From: Mycobacterium sp. IS-1264
Lineage (GTDB): Bacteria; Actinomycetota; Actinomycetes; Mycobacteriales; Mycobacteriaceae
Length of the DNA: 64,000 nt
Reading direction: 5' to 3'
Assembly (NCBI RefSeq): GCF_001954195.1
Contig: NZ_MBES01000002.1
Coordinates: forward strand, 28,374-92,373
A program made the position numbers and the translations under genes. The notes beneath the pieces were generated by a model. It had not been told where the DNA came from and searched no databases. It was given only the letters and a program-made list of their open reading frames with translations. Every line of letters starts with the position of its first letter. The stretch's first letter is position 1. This document shows positions 51,204-60,953 of this stretch, one piece after another.

Positions 51204-53461
51204 TCGCGCACCACCTCATCTGGTTTCTTGTCCGGTCGCAGCCCACGCCAACTCGATTGGCGCAACCGGTTATCCGGTGTCCACTCGCTGTAGCGCACCT
51301 CGCCGACCAGCACCGGATCGACGTACGTCACTCCCCGCGCTTCGCTCCTGGGAAGCGGCGGGTCGAAAGGCGATTCGTCGGTATGCAACGGCGCCAACGT
51401 CTTCTTCAGGTTCGCCAGGTCGCGTTCGGTGAAGCCGGTGCCAACCTTGCCCGCGAAATGCAGACCGCCGTCACCGGGGATGCCCATCAGCAGCGAGCCG
51501 ATGCCGCTGCTGCGCCCGCCCTCCCCGGCCTTCCAGCCGCCGATGATGACTTCCTGGGTGTTCCAGTTCTTGTCCTTGATCCACGACGCCGAACGCCGGC
51601 CCGGCTGATAGGTGGAGTCACGTTTCTTCCCGACGACGCCCTCCCACCCGTGCTTGCGTGAGTGCTCGAGGGCCTGGGCGCCGTCGCCGGGCAGGAGGTC
51701 GGGAACGATCAGATTGCCCGCGCTGGCAAGGATTTCCAGCAGCTTTCGCCGGTCTTGGTAGCGTGCCCGCAGCAACGAGCGGCCGTCGAGGTAGAGCAGG
51801 TCGAACGCCCAGTACTCGACGCGGGAACCGCGGCCGCGGTTCTGCATCCCGTGGAAGCTGGGCACCCCGGCCTCGTCCAGAATGACGGCCTCGCCGTCCA
51901 GCACCACGTGATGATCGGCTAGATCGGCTGCAAGCGAACGTAATTCGGGATATTCCTTGGTGACTTCGCGGCCGCGTCGGGACCGTATCCGCAAGTCGCC
52001 GTGGTCGACCTCCACCAGGAGCCGGTAGCCGTCCCATTTGCCTTCGAACGCCCACTGGCCGGCCGTGCGGGCAGCCACCGAACCCTCCGAGGCGAGCATC
52101 GGGGTGATCGCATCGAAGTCGAAGACCTTCTGGTCCTTCATCCGGTGCGCCAGCCATTGGTCGCCGTTGGTTTGAATCAGCGCGTAGCGCCCGGAGATCC
52201 GATTGCCGTGGAGGTTGACGATGACCTCGTCGTCGAGAAACTTTTCGGCCTCGTAGGTTCCGGCATCCCAGATCACCACCTTGCCGGCGCCGTATTCGCC
52301 TTTGGGGATGTTGCCCTCGAACGAGCCGTATTCCAGCGGATGATCCTCGGTGTGCACCGCCAGGTGGTTGACCGACGGGGTCTCGGGCAGGTTTTTCGGC
52401 ACCGCCCAGGACACCAGCACCCCGTCTCGCTCCAGCCGGAAGTCGTAGTGCAGCCGGCGCGCGTGATGCTCCTGAATGACGAACGAATTGCCCTGGCCGG
52501 TAACGGGTTTCCCAGTCGGCACTGGCTCGGGAGTCTTCGACGCGTCCCGCATGCTGCGGTATTTGCTCAGCCGGTCACTGACGGGTGCGTCGGCGTCGAG
52601 CGCGTCCAGCAGATCGCCATCGCGGGCCACGCGGTCGAGCACCTCGTCGTAGCGCAGCTGGCCCACGGAGGGGTCCTCGAGTTCCTGCCACGTGCGCGGC
52701 GCCGCGACCGTCGGATGTTCGCGCCCGCGCAGCGAGTAGGGCGCGATGGTGGTTTTCGCGCCGTTGTTCTGGCTCCAATCCAGGAACACCTTCCCGGCCC
52801 GCAGGCTCTTGGTCATCGTCGACGTGACCAACTTGGGCATCGCCTTTTCCAGTTGCTGCGCAACACGTTTGGCCAGCACCGAGGCGCCTCTGCTGCTGAC
52901 CGGCTCGGCAAGCGGCGCGTAGAGGTGCAGTCCCTTGCTGCCGCTGGTGAGTGGGAACGTGGTGAGCCCGATGTCGGCGATCAGATCCCGCACGGCGTGC
53001 GCCACTTCGCACAGTTGGACCATCGTCACGCCCTCGCCCGGATCGAGGTCGAACACCAGTCGAGTCGCCGGGCCGGGCTTGAGTTCTTCGGCCTTGCTTC
53101 GGGTCCACTCGGCGACGAACCGCCATTGCGGCACGTGCACCTCCAGTGCCGCCTGTTGCGCGATCCACGCCAGCCCGTCGGGGCTGTCAATGATCGGATA
53201 CGTGGTTGTTCCGGACCGGTGCGTCACGCTGGCGCGCGGCAACCAGTCGGGCGCCGACGACGCCAGCTGTTTCTCGAAGAACGAGTCCTGCTCGACGCCG
53301 TTCGGCCAGCGCTTGCGGGTTGCCGGGCGCCCGGCGATGTGGGGCAGCATCACCTCGGTGATGCGGGTGTAGTAGTCGAAGACGTCGGCCTTCGTGGTTC
53401 CGGTGGCCGGGTACAGCACCTTGTCGGCATTGGTCAGCTTGACCCGCGCCTGGGCACCCAT
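51200..53461 (-). CDS. ligD: Multifunctional NHEJ DNA ligase LigD
   Basis: A 753-residue ligase in the mycobacterial order polymerase, phosphoesterase, ligase. The N-terminal POL domain (about 1-300) has VFDLDPGEG with the metal-binding Asp pair. The PE domain (about 305-450) has FVIQEHHARRLHYDFRLE and HTEDHPLEYGSFEG. The ligase domain has FEGKWDGYRLL with the adenylated Lys475, then VLDGEAV and EGVVGKK. It fills gaps and seals double-strand breaks brought together by Ku. The ATG at 53461 starts right at the POL domain. Its divergent partner is the mannitol dehydrogenase gene. Confidence 0.96.
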   Translation of the reverse strand: MGAQARVKLTNADKVLYPATGTTKADVFDYYTRITEVMLPHIAGRPATRKRWPNGVEQDSFFEKQLASSAPDWLPRASVTHRSGTTTYPIIDSPDGLAWIAQQAALEVHVPQWRFVAEWTRSKAEELKPGPATRLVFDLDPGEGVTMVQLCEVAHAVRDLIADIGLTTFPLTSGSKGLHLYAPLAEPVSSRGASVLAKRVAQQLEKAMPKLVTSTMTKSLRAGKVFLDWSQNNGAKTTIAPYSLRGREHPTVAAPRTWQELEDPSVGQLRYDEVLDRVARDGDLLDALDADAPVSDRLSKYRSMRDASKTPEPVPTGKPVTGQGNSFVIQEHHARRLHYDFRLERDGVLVSWAVPKNLPETPSVNHLAVHTEDHPLEYGSFEGNIPKGEYGAGKVVIWDAGTYEAEKFLDDEVIVNLHGNRISGRYALIQTNGDQWLAHRMKDQKVFDFDAITPMLASEGSVAARTAGQWAFEGKWDGYRLLVEVDHGDLRIRSRRGREVTKEYPELRSLAADLADHHVVLDGEAVILDEAGVPSFHGMQNRGRGSRVEYWAFDLLYLDGRSLLRARYQDRRKLLEILASAGNLIVPDLLPGDGAQALEHSRKHGWEGVVGKKRDSTYQPGRRSASWIKDKNWNTQEVIIGGWKAGEGGRSSGIGSLLMGIPGDGGLHFAGKVGTGFTERDLANLKKTLAPLHTDESPFDPPLPRSEARGVTYVDPVLVGEVRYSEWTPDNRLRQSSWRGLRPDKKPDEVVRE

Positions 53462-53508
53462 GGTTTCAACGTACGTCTTCGGCGGCTCGGGTCGGTACCG
53501 TCGACGTT

Positions 53509-54912
53509 GTGGTTCCGCTGAGCAGCGCCACCCTGGGACAACTGTCGATCGCGACGCCGTCCTATGACCGTGACCGCGTGCCGGTCGGCATCGCGCATGT
53601 CGGCGTCGGCGGCTTTCACCGCGCCCACCAGGCGATGTACATCGACAGCTTGCTGCGGCGGGGTCTGGCACGAGACTGGGGCATCTGCGGGATCGGGGTG
53701 CTGCCGGAGGACCGCCGGATGAGGGACGTACTGCGCGCCCAGGACGGCCTGTACACGCTGATCCTGGAGCACCCCGACGGCAGCCGCGACGCGCGGGTCA
53801 TCGGCTCGATCGTCGACTACCGCTATGCGCCCGACGACCCGCAGGCGACGATCGAGCTGCTGGCCGCACCGACGACCCGTGTCATCTCGATGACCATCAC
53901 CGAGGGCGGCTACCGGATAAGGGACCCCGATTCGGTTTTCGGGCTGATCGTCGAAGCCCTGGCGCGCCGCCGCGACCGCGGCATCGCCGCACCGACGATC
54001 GTGTCGTGCGACAACATCGAAAACAACGGCGAGGTCGCGCGCCGAGCCGTCATCGACCACGCCGAACTGCTGCGGCCGGGCCTGGCCGATTGGATCGCCG
54101 AGACAACCCGGTTCCCGTGTTCGATGGTGGACCGCATCACGCCGGTCACGACGCCCGACATCATCACCGCAGTGGAACGCGACTACGGCGTCGCCGACCG
54201 GTGGCCGGTGGTGGCCGAGGAGTTCGCCGCCTGGGTCCTCGAGGACGACTTCGCCGACGGCAGACCGCCGTTGGATGCGGCGGGTGTCCTGCTCGTCGAC
54301 GATGTGGAACCGTACGAGTCGATGAAGCTGCGACTGCTCAACGCCGGTCACCAGTGTCTGTGCTACTTCGCGTGGCTGTGCGGCTACCGCATGGTCCACG
54401 ACGCGGCTCGAGACCCGTTGTTCGCCGAGTTCCTGCTCGCCTACTTCGATTCCGAAGCCATTCCGACGCTGCGGCCGGTGCCCGGCATCGATCTGTGCGC
54501 CTACACCCGGACGCTCGTCGAGCGCTTCGCCAACCCGGGACTGCGTGACACCGTGGCGCGGTTGTGCGCCTACTCCTCGGATCGAATCCCGACCTGGCTG
54601 CTGCCGGTGATCCGCGACAACCTGCGCACCGACGGGCCCATTCGGCTCGCGGCGGCGACGGTCGCAAGCTGGGCCCGCTACGCCGAGGCGGTCGACGAGC
54701 GCGGCGAACCGGTCGAGATCGTCGACCAACTAGCCGAATCGCTGGTGCCGCTGGCACGGTCGCAGCGGGAGCACCCGACGGCGTTCATCGAAAACACCTC
54801 CGTCTTTGCGGATTTGGCGCGTGAGCCACGGTTCGTGGCCGCATACCGCTGGGCCCTGGACTCGTTGCACCGCGACGGGGCGCGAGCCACGCTGCAGGCG
54901 TTGGTGCGATGA
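53509..54912 (+). CDS. Mannitol/polyol dehydrogenase (long-chain MDH family)
   Basis: A 467-residue NAD-dependent polyol dehydrogenase. The dinucleotide site is GIAHVGVGGFHRAHQAMYID. Middle segments are SMTITEGGYR and VSCDNIENNG, and the catalytic Lys segment is KLRLLNAGHQCLCY. It would oxidise mannitol to fructose, or a similar polyol. The GTG start lies 47 bp from the divergent ligD ATG, and TACCGT at 53496 could be a -10 for a leaderless message. It is coupled to a PfkB kinase. No transporter gene is in the window. Confidence 0.88.
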   Translation: MVPLSSATLGQLSIATPSYDRDRVPVGIAHVGVGGFHRAHQAMYIDSLLRRGLARDWGICGIGVLPEDRRMRDVLRAQDGLYTLILEHPDGSRDARVIGSIVDYRYAPDDPQATIELLAAPTTRVISMTITEGGYRIRDPDSVFGLIVEALARRRDRGIAAPTIVSCDNIENNGEVARRAVIDHAELLRPGLADWIAETTRFPCSMVDRITPVTTPDIITAVERDYGVADRWPVVAEEFAAWVLEDDFADGRPPLDAAGVLLVDDVEPYESMKLRLLNAGHQCLCYFAWLCGYRMVHDAARDPLFAEFLLAYFDSEAIPTLRPVPGIDLCAYTRTLVERFANPGLRDTVARLCAYSSDRIPTWLLPVIRDNLRTDGPIRLAAATVASWARYAEAVDERGEPVEIVDQLAESLVPLARSQREHPTAFIENTSVFADLAREPRFVAAYRWALDSLHRDGARATLQALVR

Positions 54913-55835
54913 GCCGCGGGCTGGTGATCGGCGAAGCGTTGATCGACACGGTCGGGGCTGCCGAGCACGTCGGCGGGAGCCCACTCAACGTCGCGGTCGG
55001 CTTGGCCAGGCTCGGGCGCGACATCGATTTCCTGACCCACATCGGCGACGACGAATCCGGCCGGCGCATCGTTGACTACGTCGAAACCTCAGGCGCACAA
55101 CTTGTTTCGGGAAGCACCTCGGCGTCCCGGACGCCGACCTCGGTGGCGACCATCGCCGACGACGGGTCCGCGTCCTACGCATTCGATTTGGAATGGCAGC
55201 TTTCCGGAACGCCCGAAGTCGGGCCGCCGCTGTTGGTCCACACCGGCTCGATCGCTGCCGTGCGTGAGCCGGGGTGCTTGGCGGTCGCGGCGCTGCTCGA
55301 CACCTATCGCGTGTCGGCGACCGTCGCGTTCGACCCCAATGTCCGTCCGTCGTTGATCGTCGATCGGGACCTGGCCCGCGAGCGCATCGTGCATCTGGTC
55401 GAACGCAGCGACATAGTCAAGGCCAGTGAGGACGACCTGCGCTGGGTCGATCCCGAGCACGAGCCCGAATGGACCGCCCGGACCTGGCTGGCGTCCGGAC
55501 CCGCGATCGTCGCCGTGACGATGGGCGACCGGGGTGCGCTGGCGTTCTGCTCGCAGGGCCAGGCGCAAGTGGCCGCCAGGCGCGTTCAGGTGGTCGACAC
55601 CGTCGGCGCCGGCGATGCCTTCATGGTGGGGCTGCTCGACACGCTCTGGGAGCTGAACCTGTTGGGCGCAGATCGGCGAGCCGCGCTCGACCGGATCGGG
55701 CTTGACGCGCTCACCGCCGCGCTGGAGGCCGCGACCCTGTCGGCGGCGCTGACCGTCGCGCGCGCCGGCGCCGATTTGCCCGATAGGGCGGCCCTGCGGG
55801 CGCAATCCTCCTTCCCTCCTGGCCGTTCCACCTAG
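54909..55835 (+). CDS. PfkB-family carbohydrate kinase (likely fructokinase)
   Basis: A 308-residue ribokinase-fold kinase. GSPLNVAVGLARLGRDIDFLT is the sugar-binding start, VAFDPNVRPSL the middle signature, and VVDTVGAGDAFMVGLL the C-terminal ATP/catalytic signature with the base Asp. Its ATG overlaps the mannitol dehydrogenase stop by 4 nt (ATGA). The logical substrate is therefore fructose, giving fructose-6-phosphate. This pairing is inferred. Confidence 0.85.
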   Translation: MSRGLVIGEALIDTVGAAEHVGGSPLNVAVGLARLGRDIDFLTHIGDDESGRRIVDYVETSGAQLVSGSTSASRTPTSVATIADDGSASYAFDLEWQLSGTPEVGPPLLVHTGSIAAVREPGCLAVAALLDTYRVSATVAFDPNVRPSLIVDRDLARERIVHLVERSDIVKASEDDLRWVDPEHEPEWTARTWLASGPAIVAVTMGDRGALAFCSQGQAQVAARRVQVVDTVGAGDAFMVGLLDTLWELNLLGADRRAALDRIGLDALTAALEAATLSAALTVARAGADLPDRAALRAQSSFPPGRST

Positions 55836-55897
55836 AAATCGGCCTCTGCGGGTCCGCCGCCCTGTTTTGCTACGGGTGGTATGGGCATACTGACTGC

Positions 55898-56818
55898 ATG
55901 CGCTCCATCTGGAAGGGTTCGATCGCGTTCGGGCTGGTGAACGTTCCGGTGAAGGTGTACAGCGCCACCGAGGACCACGACATCAAGTTCCATCAAGTGC
56001 ACGCAAAGGACAACGGCCGCATCCGGTATCAACGAGTGTGCGAGCTGGACGGCGAGGTCGTGGAATACCGTGACATCGCGCGAGCATTTGAGTCCGACGA
56101 CGGCCAAATGGTGGTCATCACCGACGACGACCTCTCCACCTTGCCCGAAGAACGCAGCCGCGAGATCGAAGTGCTGGAGTTCGTCCCGGCCAGCGATGTC
56201 GATCCCATGCTGTTCGACCGCAGCTACTTCCTGGAGCCGGATTCGAAGTCGTCCAAATCGTATGTGCTGCTGGCGAAAACGCTCGCCGAGACCGACCGGA
56301 TGGCGATCGTTCACTTCACGCTGCGCAACAAGACGCGCCTGGCGGCGTTGCGCGTCAAGGACTTCGGCAAGCGCGACGTGATGGTGATTCACACGTTGCT
56401 GTGGCCCGACGAGATCCGGGATCCCGACTTCCCGGTTCTGGACAAGAAGGTCGACGTCAAGCCCGCGGAACTCAAGATGGCCGGGCAGGTGGTGGAGTCG
56501 ATGGCCGAGGAGTTCAACCCGGACCGCTACCATGACGACTACCAGGAACAGCTCCACGAACTGATCCAGGCGAAACTCGAAGGCGGCGAGGCGTTTACCA
56601 CCGAGGAGCAGCCCAAGGACCTGGACGAGACCGAAGACGTCTCCGACCTGCTCGCCAAGCTGGAAGCCAGTGTGAAGGCGCGTTCCGGGGACGGCCAGGC
56701 GCCCGCCAAGAAGACTCCGGCGAAGAAGACGAGCGCGAAGAAGGCACCGGCGAAAAAGACGACGGCGAAGAAGACAACCGCCAAGAAGACCCCCTCAAAG
56801 GCGGGGTCGAAGTCCTGA
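55898..56818 (+). CDS. ku: NHEJ protein Ku with Lys-rich C-terminal extension
   Basis: A 306-residue bacterial Ku homodimer subunit that binds DNA ends and recruits LigD. The core begins MRSIWKGSIAFGLVNVPVKVYSA, has YFLEPDSKSSKSYVLLAKTL and the bridge region, and ends about residue 255. A tail of about 45 residues follows, built of PAKK/TAKK repeats. Short Ku forms such as that of M. tuberculosis lack such a tail, while fast growers have one. CATACT at 55886 ends 6 nt before the ATG, suggesting leaderless expression. Ku is separated from ligD by the mannitol cassette. Confidence 0.95.
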   Translation: MRSIWKGSIAFGLVNVPVKVYSATEDHDIKFHQVHAKDNGRIRYQRVCELDGEVVEYRDIARAFESDDGQMVVITDDDLSTLPEERSREIEVLEFVPASDVDPMLFDRSYFLEPDSKSSKSYVLLAKTLAETDRMAIVHFTLRNKTRLAALRVKDFGKRDVMVIHTLLWPDEIRDPDFPVLDKKVDVKPAELKMAGQVVESMAEEFNPDRYHDDYQEQLHELIQAKLEGGEAFTTEEQPKDLDETEDVSDLLAKLEASVKARSGDGQAPAKKTPAKKTSAKKAPAKKTTAKKTTAKKTPSKAGSKS

Positions 56819-56822
56819 ACCG

Positions 56823-57725
56823 TTAGCGCCGCAAGGTTGCGACGAAGCGGAACGCCGCGGCCAGGATGTTGATGACGGCCACGATGATGATGAGCGTCAG
56901 CGCCGCACCCCAGATTCGCAGGTAACCGGAATGCTGCGGGTTGGTGAGTTCGGTGTAGATCAACAGCGGCAGCGAAGCCATATTGCCGTTGAAGATGTCC
57001 GCGTTGATTGAGCGGCTGTATCCGACGAGCACCAGCACCGGCGCGGTTTCGCCGATAACCCGCGCGACGGCGAGCAAGACACCGGACAAAATTCCGGGCA
57101 TCGCGATCGGAAACACAATCCGCACAATGGTTTTCCACTTGGGGACACCCAACGCGTAGCTGGCTTCTCGCAGCTCGTCGGGCACCAACCGCAGCATTTC
57201 CTCGGTCGAACGCACCACAACCGGCAACATCAGCAACACCAACGCCAACGACACGGCGAACGCGCTCTGCGGGAATCCCAGGGTGGCAATCCACAGGCTG
57301 AAAATGAACAGCGCCGCCACGATCGAGGGAACACCGGCAAGCACGTCGACCATGAATGTGGTCACCCGTGCTAACCAGCCGGAACTGTATTCCACGAGAA
57401 ACACCGCGGTCATCAAGCCGAGCGGCACGGCCAGCACGGCCGCCACCCCGGCCTGAGCCAACGTCCCATACAGCGCGTGGTAGATGCCTCCGGTGAACTC
57501 TTCCGGCTGCACTCCGTGCAGGGAGTGCGTCCACCAGCCCGACCGTGTTACGGCGTACCAGCCCCGCGCGATCACCACCGACAGCAGCCACACCAGCGGT
57601 ACCAGCGCGATAGCGAACGAGGCGAGGAAGAACGTTGTCGCGGCATAGTTTTTAATTCGCCGTTTGGCGCTGAGCGGCCGAAACACCACGGCCTTCACCG
57701 GCCGGTTGAGCGTCTCCACCGTCAT
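56823..57725 (-). CDS. pstA: Phosphate ABC transporter permease PstA
   Basis: A 300-residue permease with about six transmembrane helices. The ABC-permease EAA loop reads [26 protein letters not shown]. It starts [15 protein letters not shown] and overlaps the pstC stop by 4 nt. With PstC it forms the membrane channel for high-affinity phosphate uptake. The ATPase PstB is not encoded here, so it must be supplied from elsewhere. It is convergent with ku, with only 4 bp between the stops. Confidence 0.93.
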   Translation of the reverse strand: MTVETLNRPVKAVVFRPLSAKRRIKNYAATTFFLASFAIALVPLVWLLSVVIARGWYAVTRSGWWTHSLHGVQPEEFTGGIYHALYGTLAQAGVAAVLAVPLGLMTAVFLVEYSSGWLARVTTFMVDVLAGVPSIVAALFIFSLWIATLGFPQSAFAVSLALVLLMLPVVVRSTEEMLRLVPDELREASYALGVPKWKTIVRIVFPIAMPGILSGVLLAVARVIGETAPVLVLVGYSRSINADIFNGNMASLPLLIYTELTNPQHSGYLRIWGAALTLIIIVAVINILAAAFRFVATLRR

Positions 57726-58711
57726 GCGTTGACCTTCCCGCCGGCGATCGCGCGGGCGGCCGCGTTGACCACGAACGTCAGGACGAACAGCGCGAATCCG
57801 GCCGCGATGTAGGCACCCGTCGGCAGCGGCTCGCTGAATTCGGATGCGGCGGAGGCGATCTTGGAAGCGAACGTGTATCCACCGTCGAACAGCGACCAGT
57901 TTCCGGGCCGCGCGGCCGAGCGCAAGATGATGAGCACCGCCACGGTTTCACCCAGGGCGCGACCCAACCCCAGCATCGACGCCGCGATGACACCGCTACG
58001 CCCGAACGGCAGCACGGTCATCCGTACCACCTCCCACTTGGTCGCCCCGAGCGCCTGCGCCGCCTCGATCTGGATCCGCGGCGTCTGCCGGAACACCTCT
58101 CGCGATACCGAGCTGACGATCGGCAGGATCATCACCGACAGCACGATGCCGGCGGTGAAAATGGTGCCGCCGCCGGCCAGGGAAACGTTGCCGTGCTTGA
58201 ACAGGAACAACCAGCCCAGGTTGCGATTGAGATAGGTCGCGACGGGCTCGAGCTTGGGGGCCAGCACGAAGATGCCCCATAACCCGAAGATGATCGACGG
58301 CACCGCGGCCAGCAGGTCGACGATCGCCCCGAACGGACGCGACAACCGTTTCGGCGCGTATTGGGTGAGAAACACTGCGATCCCGACGGCGACGGGCACC
58401 GCCAAGACCAGAGCGAACACCGAGCTAAGCACCGTGACCATCAACAAGTCGCGGATACCGAACGCCAAGTGCTGCGCGTGGACGGTGTCGAAAGTTGCGC
58501 TGGTGAAGAAATTCGCGTGGTTGGCGCGCAGCGAGGGGATGGCGCGAATCAACAGGAATATCGCGATCAGTGCGATCGCGGCGACGATCATCGAGCCCGC
58601 GGCCGCGGCGACGGACTTGAACAGCCGGTCACCGCGCCGCGCCTTGCGCGGATCGATCGCCGTCAGCGCAGGTTTCGCCCCGAGGGGGGTGGCAAGTGTT
58701 TCTCGGGCCAT
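57722..58711 (-). CDS. pstC: Phosphate ABC transporter permease PstC
   Basis: A 329-residue permease. The first helix ([19 protein letters not shown]) is followed by a periplasmic segment and five further helices. The EAA motif is [41 protein letters not shown], typical of PstC. I chose the ATG at 58711 because it lies 10 bp after the pstS stop and the sequence upstream is not conserved. It forms an operon pstS-pstC-pstA. Confidence 0.93.
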   Translation of the reverse strand: MARETLATPLGAKPALTAIDPRKARRGDRLFKSVAAAAGSMIVAAIALIAIFLLIRAIPSLRANHANFFTSATFDTVHAQHLAFGIRDLLMVTVLSSVFALVLAVPVAVGIAVFLTQYAPKRLSRPFGAIVDLLAAVPSIIFGLWGIFVLAPKLEPVATYLNRNLGWLFLFKHGNVSLAGGGTIFTAGIVLSVMILPIVSSVSREVFRQTPRIQIEAAQALGATKWEVVRMTVLPFGRSGVIAASMLGLGRALGETVAVLIILRSAARPGNWSLFDGGYTFASKIASAASEFSEPLPTGAYIAAGFALFVLTFVVNAAARAIAGGKVNA

Positions 58712-58721
58712 CAATCCCCGA

Positions 58722-59834
58722 TCACGCGATGGCGTTGACCGAAGCCGACAACCTCGACTTGAACGCGTCCGGGATCGGAATATATCCGTTGTCCCCCAAG
58801 CCATTCTGTCCGCCGCCGATGGTGCTCTGCAGGAACGCCTTTACGGCCGTACCGACCTGGGGGTCGGGATACTTGGAGCAGACAATCTCATAGGTAGCCA
58901 GCACGATCGGATAGGAGCCGGGCTGCGTCGGCTTGTAGAACGAGAGCGTGTCGAGCACCAGGTCGTTACCCTGACCTTTGATGGTGGCCCCGGCGATCGT
59001 CTTGCCCACCGAGTCGGTGCTGATGGCTACCGCATCCGGGCCGGCCGACGTCACGATCTTTGCGATGTTCAGTTTTTGCGCCGTGGCGAAGGACCATTCG
59101 TTGTAGGTGATCGACCCTTCGGTGGCTTTGATTGCCGCCGAGGTGCCGTCGTTGCCCTTCGCACCCTCGCCGATACCGCCGTTGAACGTCTTCCCGGCGC
59201 CCTTGCCCCACGCGCCGTTGGACGCGGCGTCGAGATACTTCTGGAAGTTGTCGGTGGTCCCGGACTGGTCGTTGCGGAACACGACGTGAATCGGCTCGGC
59301 GGGCAGGTTGACGCCGGCGTTCAGACCGGCGATCGCGGGATCGTTCCAGGTGGTGATCGCGCCGTTGAAGATCCTCGCCGCCGTCGGCCCGTCCAGGCTC
59401 AGCGAAGTCAGGCCCTTGACGTTGTAGGTGATCGCGATCGGGCCGAACACCACCGGCAGGTTCCACGCCGGTGAGCCACAACGCTGCTGCGCGGCGGCGT
59501 ATTCATTCGGCGCCAGCGGTGAGTCCGACCCACCGAAATCGGTTTGATTGCCGGTGAATTCGCTGATCCCCGCGCCCGAACCATTGGCCGTGTAGTTCAG
59601 CGTCTGACCCGGGCAGGTCTGTTCGAATGCGTTGACGAAGCGGGTCATCGCATTGGCCTGGGCAGTCGACCCGCTGGCCTTCAGCGTCTTCTTCCCGCCG
59701 CAGGCCACACTCGCCGACGACGTGGCGCTCGTTGCGCTTCCGCCGGTGGCGTTGTTGTCACTGCCGCACGCCGACAACACCAGCGCGCCGGCGGTCAGAA
59801 CGCTCAGGATGGCGCCAAATCGATTGGGCTTCAA
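58722..59834 (-). CDS. pstS: Phosphate-binding lipoprotein PstS
   Basis: A 370-residue periplasmic-type phosphate receptor. A lipoprotein signal (LVLSAC, Cys23) ends the leader. The mature part has [13 protein letters not shown] (phosphate-binding Ser/Thr loop), [39 protein letters not shown] and [21 protein letters not shown], all typical of PstS. It leads the pst operon. The AT-rich upstream region has GTTA-type repeats that may bind a phosphate-response regulator. Confidence 0.94.
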   Translation of the reverse strand: MKPNRFGAILSVLTAGALVLSACGSDNNATGGSATSATSSASVACGGKKTLKASGSTAQANAMTRFVNAFEQTCPGQTLNYTANGSGAGISEFTGNQTDFGGSDSPLAPNEYAAAQQRCGSPAWNLPVVFGPIAITYNVKGLTSLSLDGPTAARIFNGAITTWNDPAIAGLNAGVNLPAEPIHVVFRNDQSGTTDNFQKYLDAASNGAWGKGAGKTFNGGIGEGAKGNDGTSAAIKATEGSITYNEWSFATAQKLNIAKIVTSAGPDAVAISTDSVGKTIAGATIKGQGNDLVLDTLSFYKPTQPGSYPIVLATYEIVCSKYPDPQVGTAVKAFLQSTIGGGQNGLGDNGYIPIPDAFKSRLSASVNAIA

Positions 59835-59923
59835 TTCAGTTCCTTCAGAAGAGTAACGGTGTGTGGGTCGCCGCCGCTCTTAGCCGCGGACAGCCGACCT
59901 GCTGTCTTCCTCGCAGCCATGAA

Positions 59924-59944
59924 GCTAACAGTAACAAGGTTAAC
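59924..59944. promoter_or_regulatory. GTTA-repeat region upstream of pstS
   Basis: On the minus strand, GTTAACC, GTTACT and GTTAGC occur within 22 bp, about 90 bp upstream of the pstS start. Response regulators of the PhoB/RegX3 class bind direct repeats of this flavour. The spacing (9 and 6 bp) does not match the usual 11-bp PHO-box period, so the call is tentative. Confidence 0.3.
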
Positions 59945-60068
59945 GTTCGGCGAATTTTGCTCGCCGTCATCGTGGGCACCGCCGGTCGAGCGAATTTAAG
60001 CCAACAGCCGCCGGCCTGCTGAGGCCCGACGTGGCCGCCGTCACACTCACAGCGCCCGTATGTCAAAC

Positions 60069-60082
60069 TAGAACCTGTTTCA
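60069..60082. promoter_or_regulatory. KstR-type operator 3
   Basis: TAGAACCTGTTTCA fits TnnAACnnGTTnnA at all six fixed core bases and at both end bases, although it is less symmetric than the other two sites. It lies 70 bp upstream of the SDR gene that leads the SDR/dehydrogenase pair. Confidence 0.65.
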
Positions 60083-60151
60083 GAAATGCCGCTAATCGAG
60101 ACGGCGCGGCTTGCTACCGTCTCATCCGATAACTCAAAAAGAGAGGCCGCA

Positions 60152-60943
60152 ATGATCCTTGACAGGTTCCGTCTCGATGACAAAGTCGCCGTCATCACTG
60201 GTGGCGGCCGTGGCCTCGGCGCGGCCATGGCACTGGCTTTTGCCGAAGCCGGCGCCGATGTCCTCATCGCCTCGCGTACGCAATCTCAACTAGATGCCGT
60301 CGCAGAACAGGTCCGCGCCACCGGCCGGCGGGCGCACACAGTGGCCGCCGATCTGGCCCATCCCGAGGCAACCGCGCAGCTGGCCGGTGCGGCCGTCGAG
60401 GCCTTCGGGAAGCTCGACATCGTCGTCAACAACGTCGGCGGGACCATGCCCAACACGTTGCTGACCACTCCGACCAAGGACCTCAAGGACGCGTTCACCT
60501 TCAACGTCGCCACCGCCCACGCCCTGACGGTCGCGGCGGTGCCGTTGATGCTGGAGCACTCCGGTGGCGGCAGCATCATCAACATCACCTCGACCATGGG
60601 CAGGCTGGCCGGACGCGGCTTCGCCGCCTACGGCACCGCCAAGGCGGCGCTGTCGCACTACACCCGGCTGGCCGCGCTGGACCTCTGCCCGCGCATCCGG
60701 GTCAACGCCATCGCGCCGGGATCGATCCTGACCTCCGCGCTGGACGTGGTGGCCTCCAACGACGAGCTGCGCGAGCCGATGGAGAAGGTGACGCCGATGC
60801 GCCGCCTCGGCGATCCCGTCGACATTGCCGCTGCCGCAGTGTATTTGGCTTCCCCGGCCGGCAGCTTCCTGACCGGCAAAACGCTAGAGGTCGACGGTGG
60901 CCTCACCTTCCCGAACCTCGACATCCCCGTCCCGGACCTGTGA
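60152..60943 (+). CDS. SDR-family oxidoreductase
   Basis: A 263-residue classical SDR. It has [31 protein letters not shown] (cofactor site), NNVGGTMPN, the catalytic Ser in IINITSTMG and YGTAKAALS with Tyr/Lys, and it ends [16 protein letters not shown] chose the ATG at 60152, preceded by AGAGAGG, and the resulting length equals that of Rv0927c as I recall. A KstR-type site upstream suggests co-regulation with steroid catabolism. Its stop is 10 bp from the start of the next gene. Confidence 0.9.
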   Translation: MILDRFRLDDKVAVITGGGRGLGAAMALAFAEAGADVLIASRTQSQLDAVAEQVRATGRRAHTVAADLAHPEATAQLAGAAVEAFGKLDIVVNNVGGTMPNTLLTTPTKDLKDAFTFNVATAHALTVAAVPLMLEHSGGGSIINITSTMGRLAGRGFAAYGTAKAALSHYTRLAALDLCPRIRVNAIAPGSILTSALDVVASNDELREPMEKVTPMRRLGDPVDIAAAAVYLASPAGSFLTGKTLEVDGGLTFPNLDIPVPDL

Positions 60944-60953
60944 GGAGCCACTG

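Noticed and set aside
56700..56810. Lysine-rich repeats at the Ku C-terminus as a frameshift artefact
   Set aside because: The frame stays open to a single stop just before pstA, and similar tails exist on Ku of other mycobacteria.
59924..59944. A proper 11-bp PHO box before pstS
   Set aside because: The GTTA repeats are 9 and 6 bp apart, so the classic period is not met. Kept only as a weak regulatory call.
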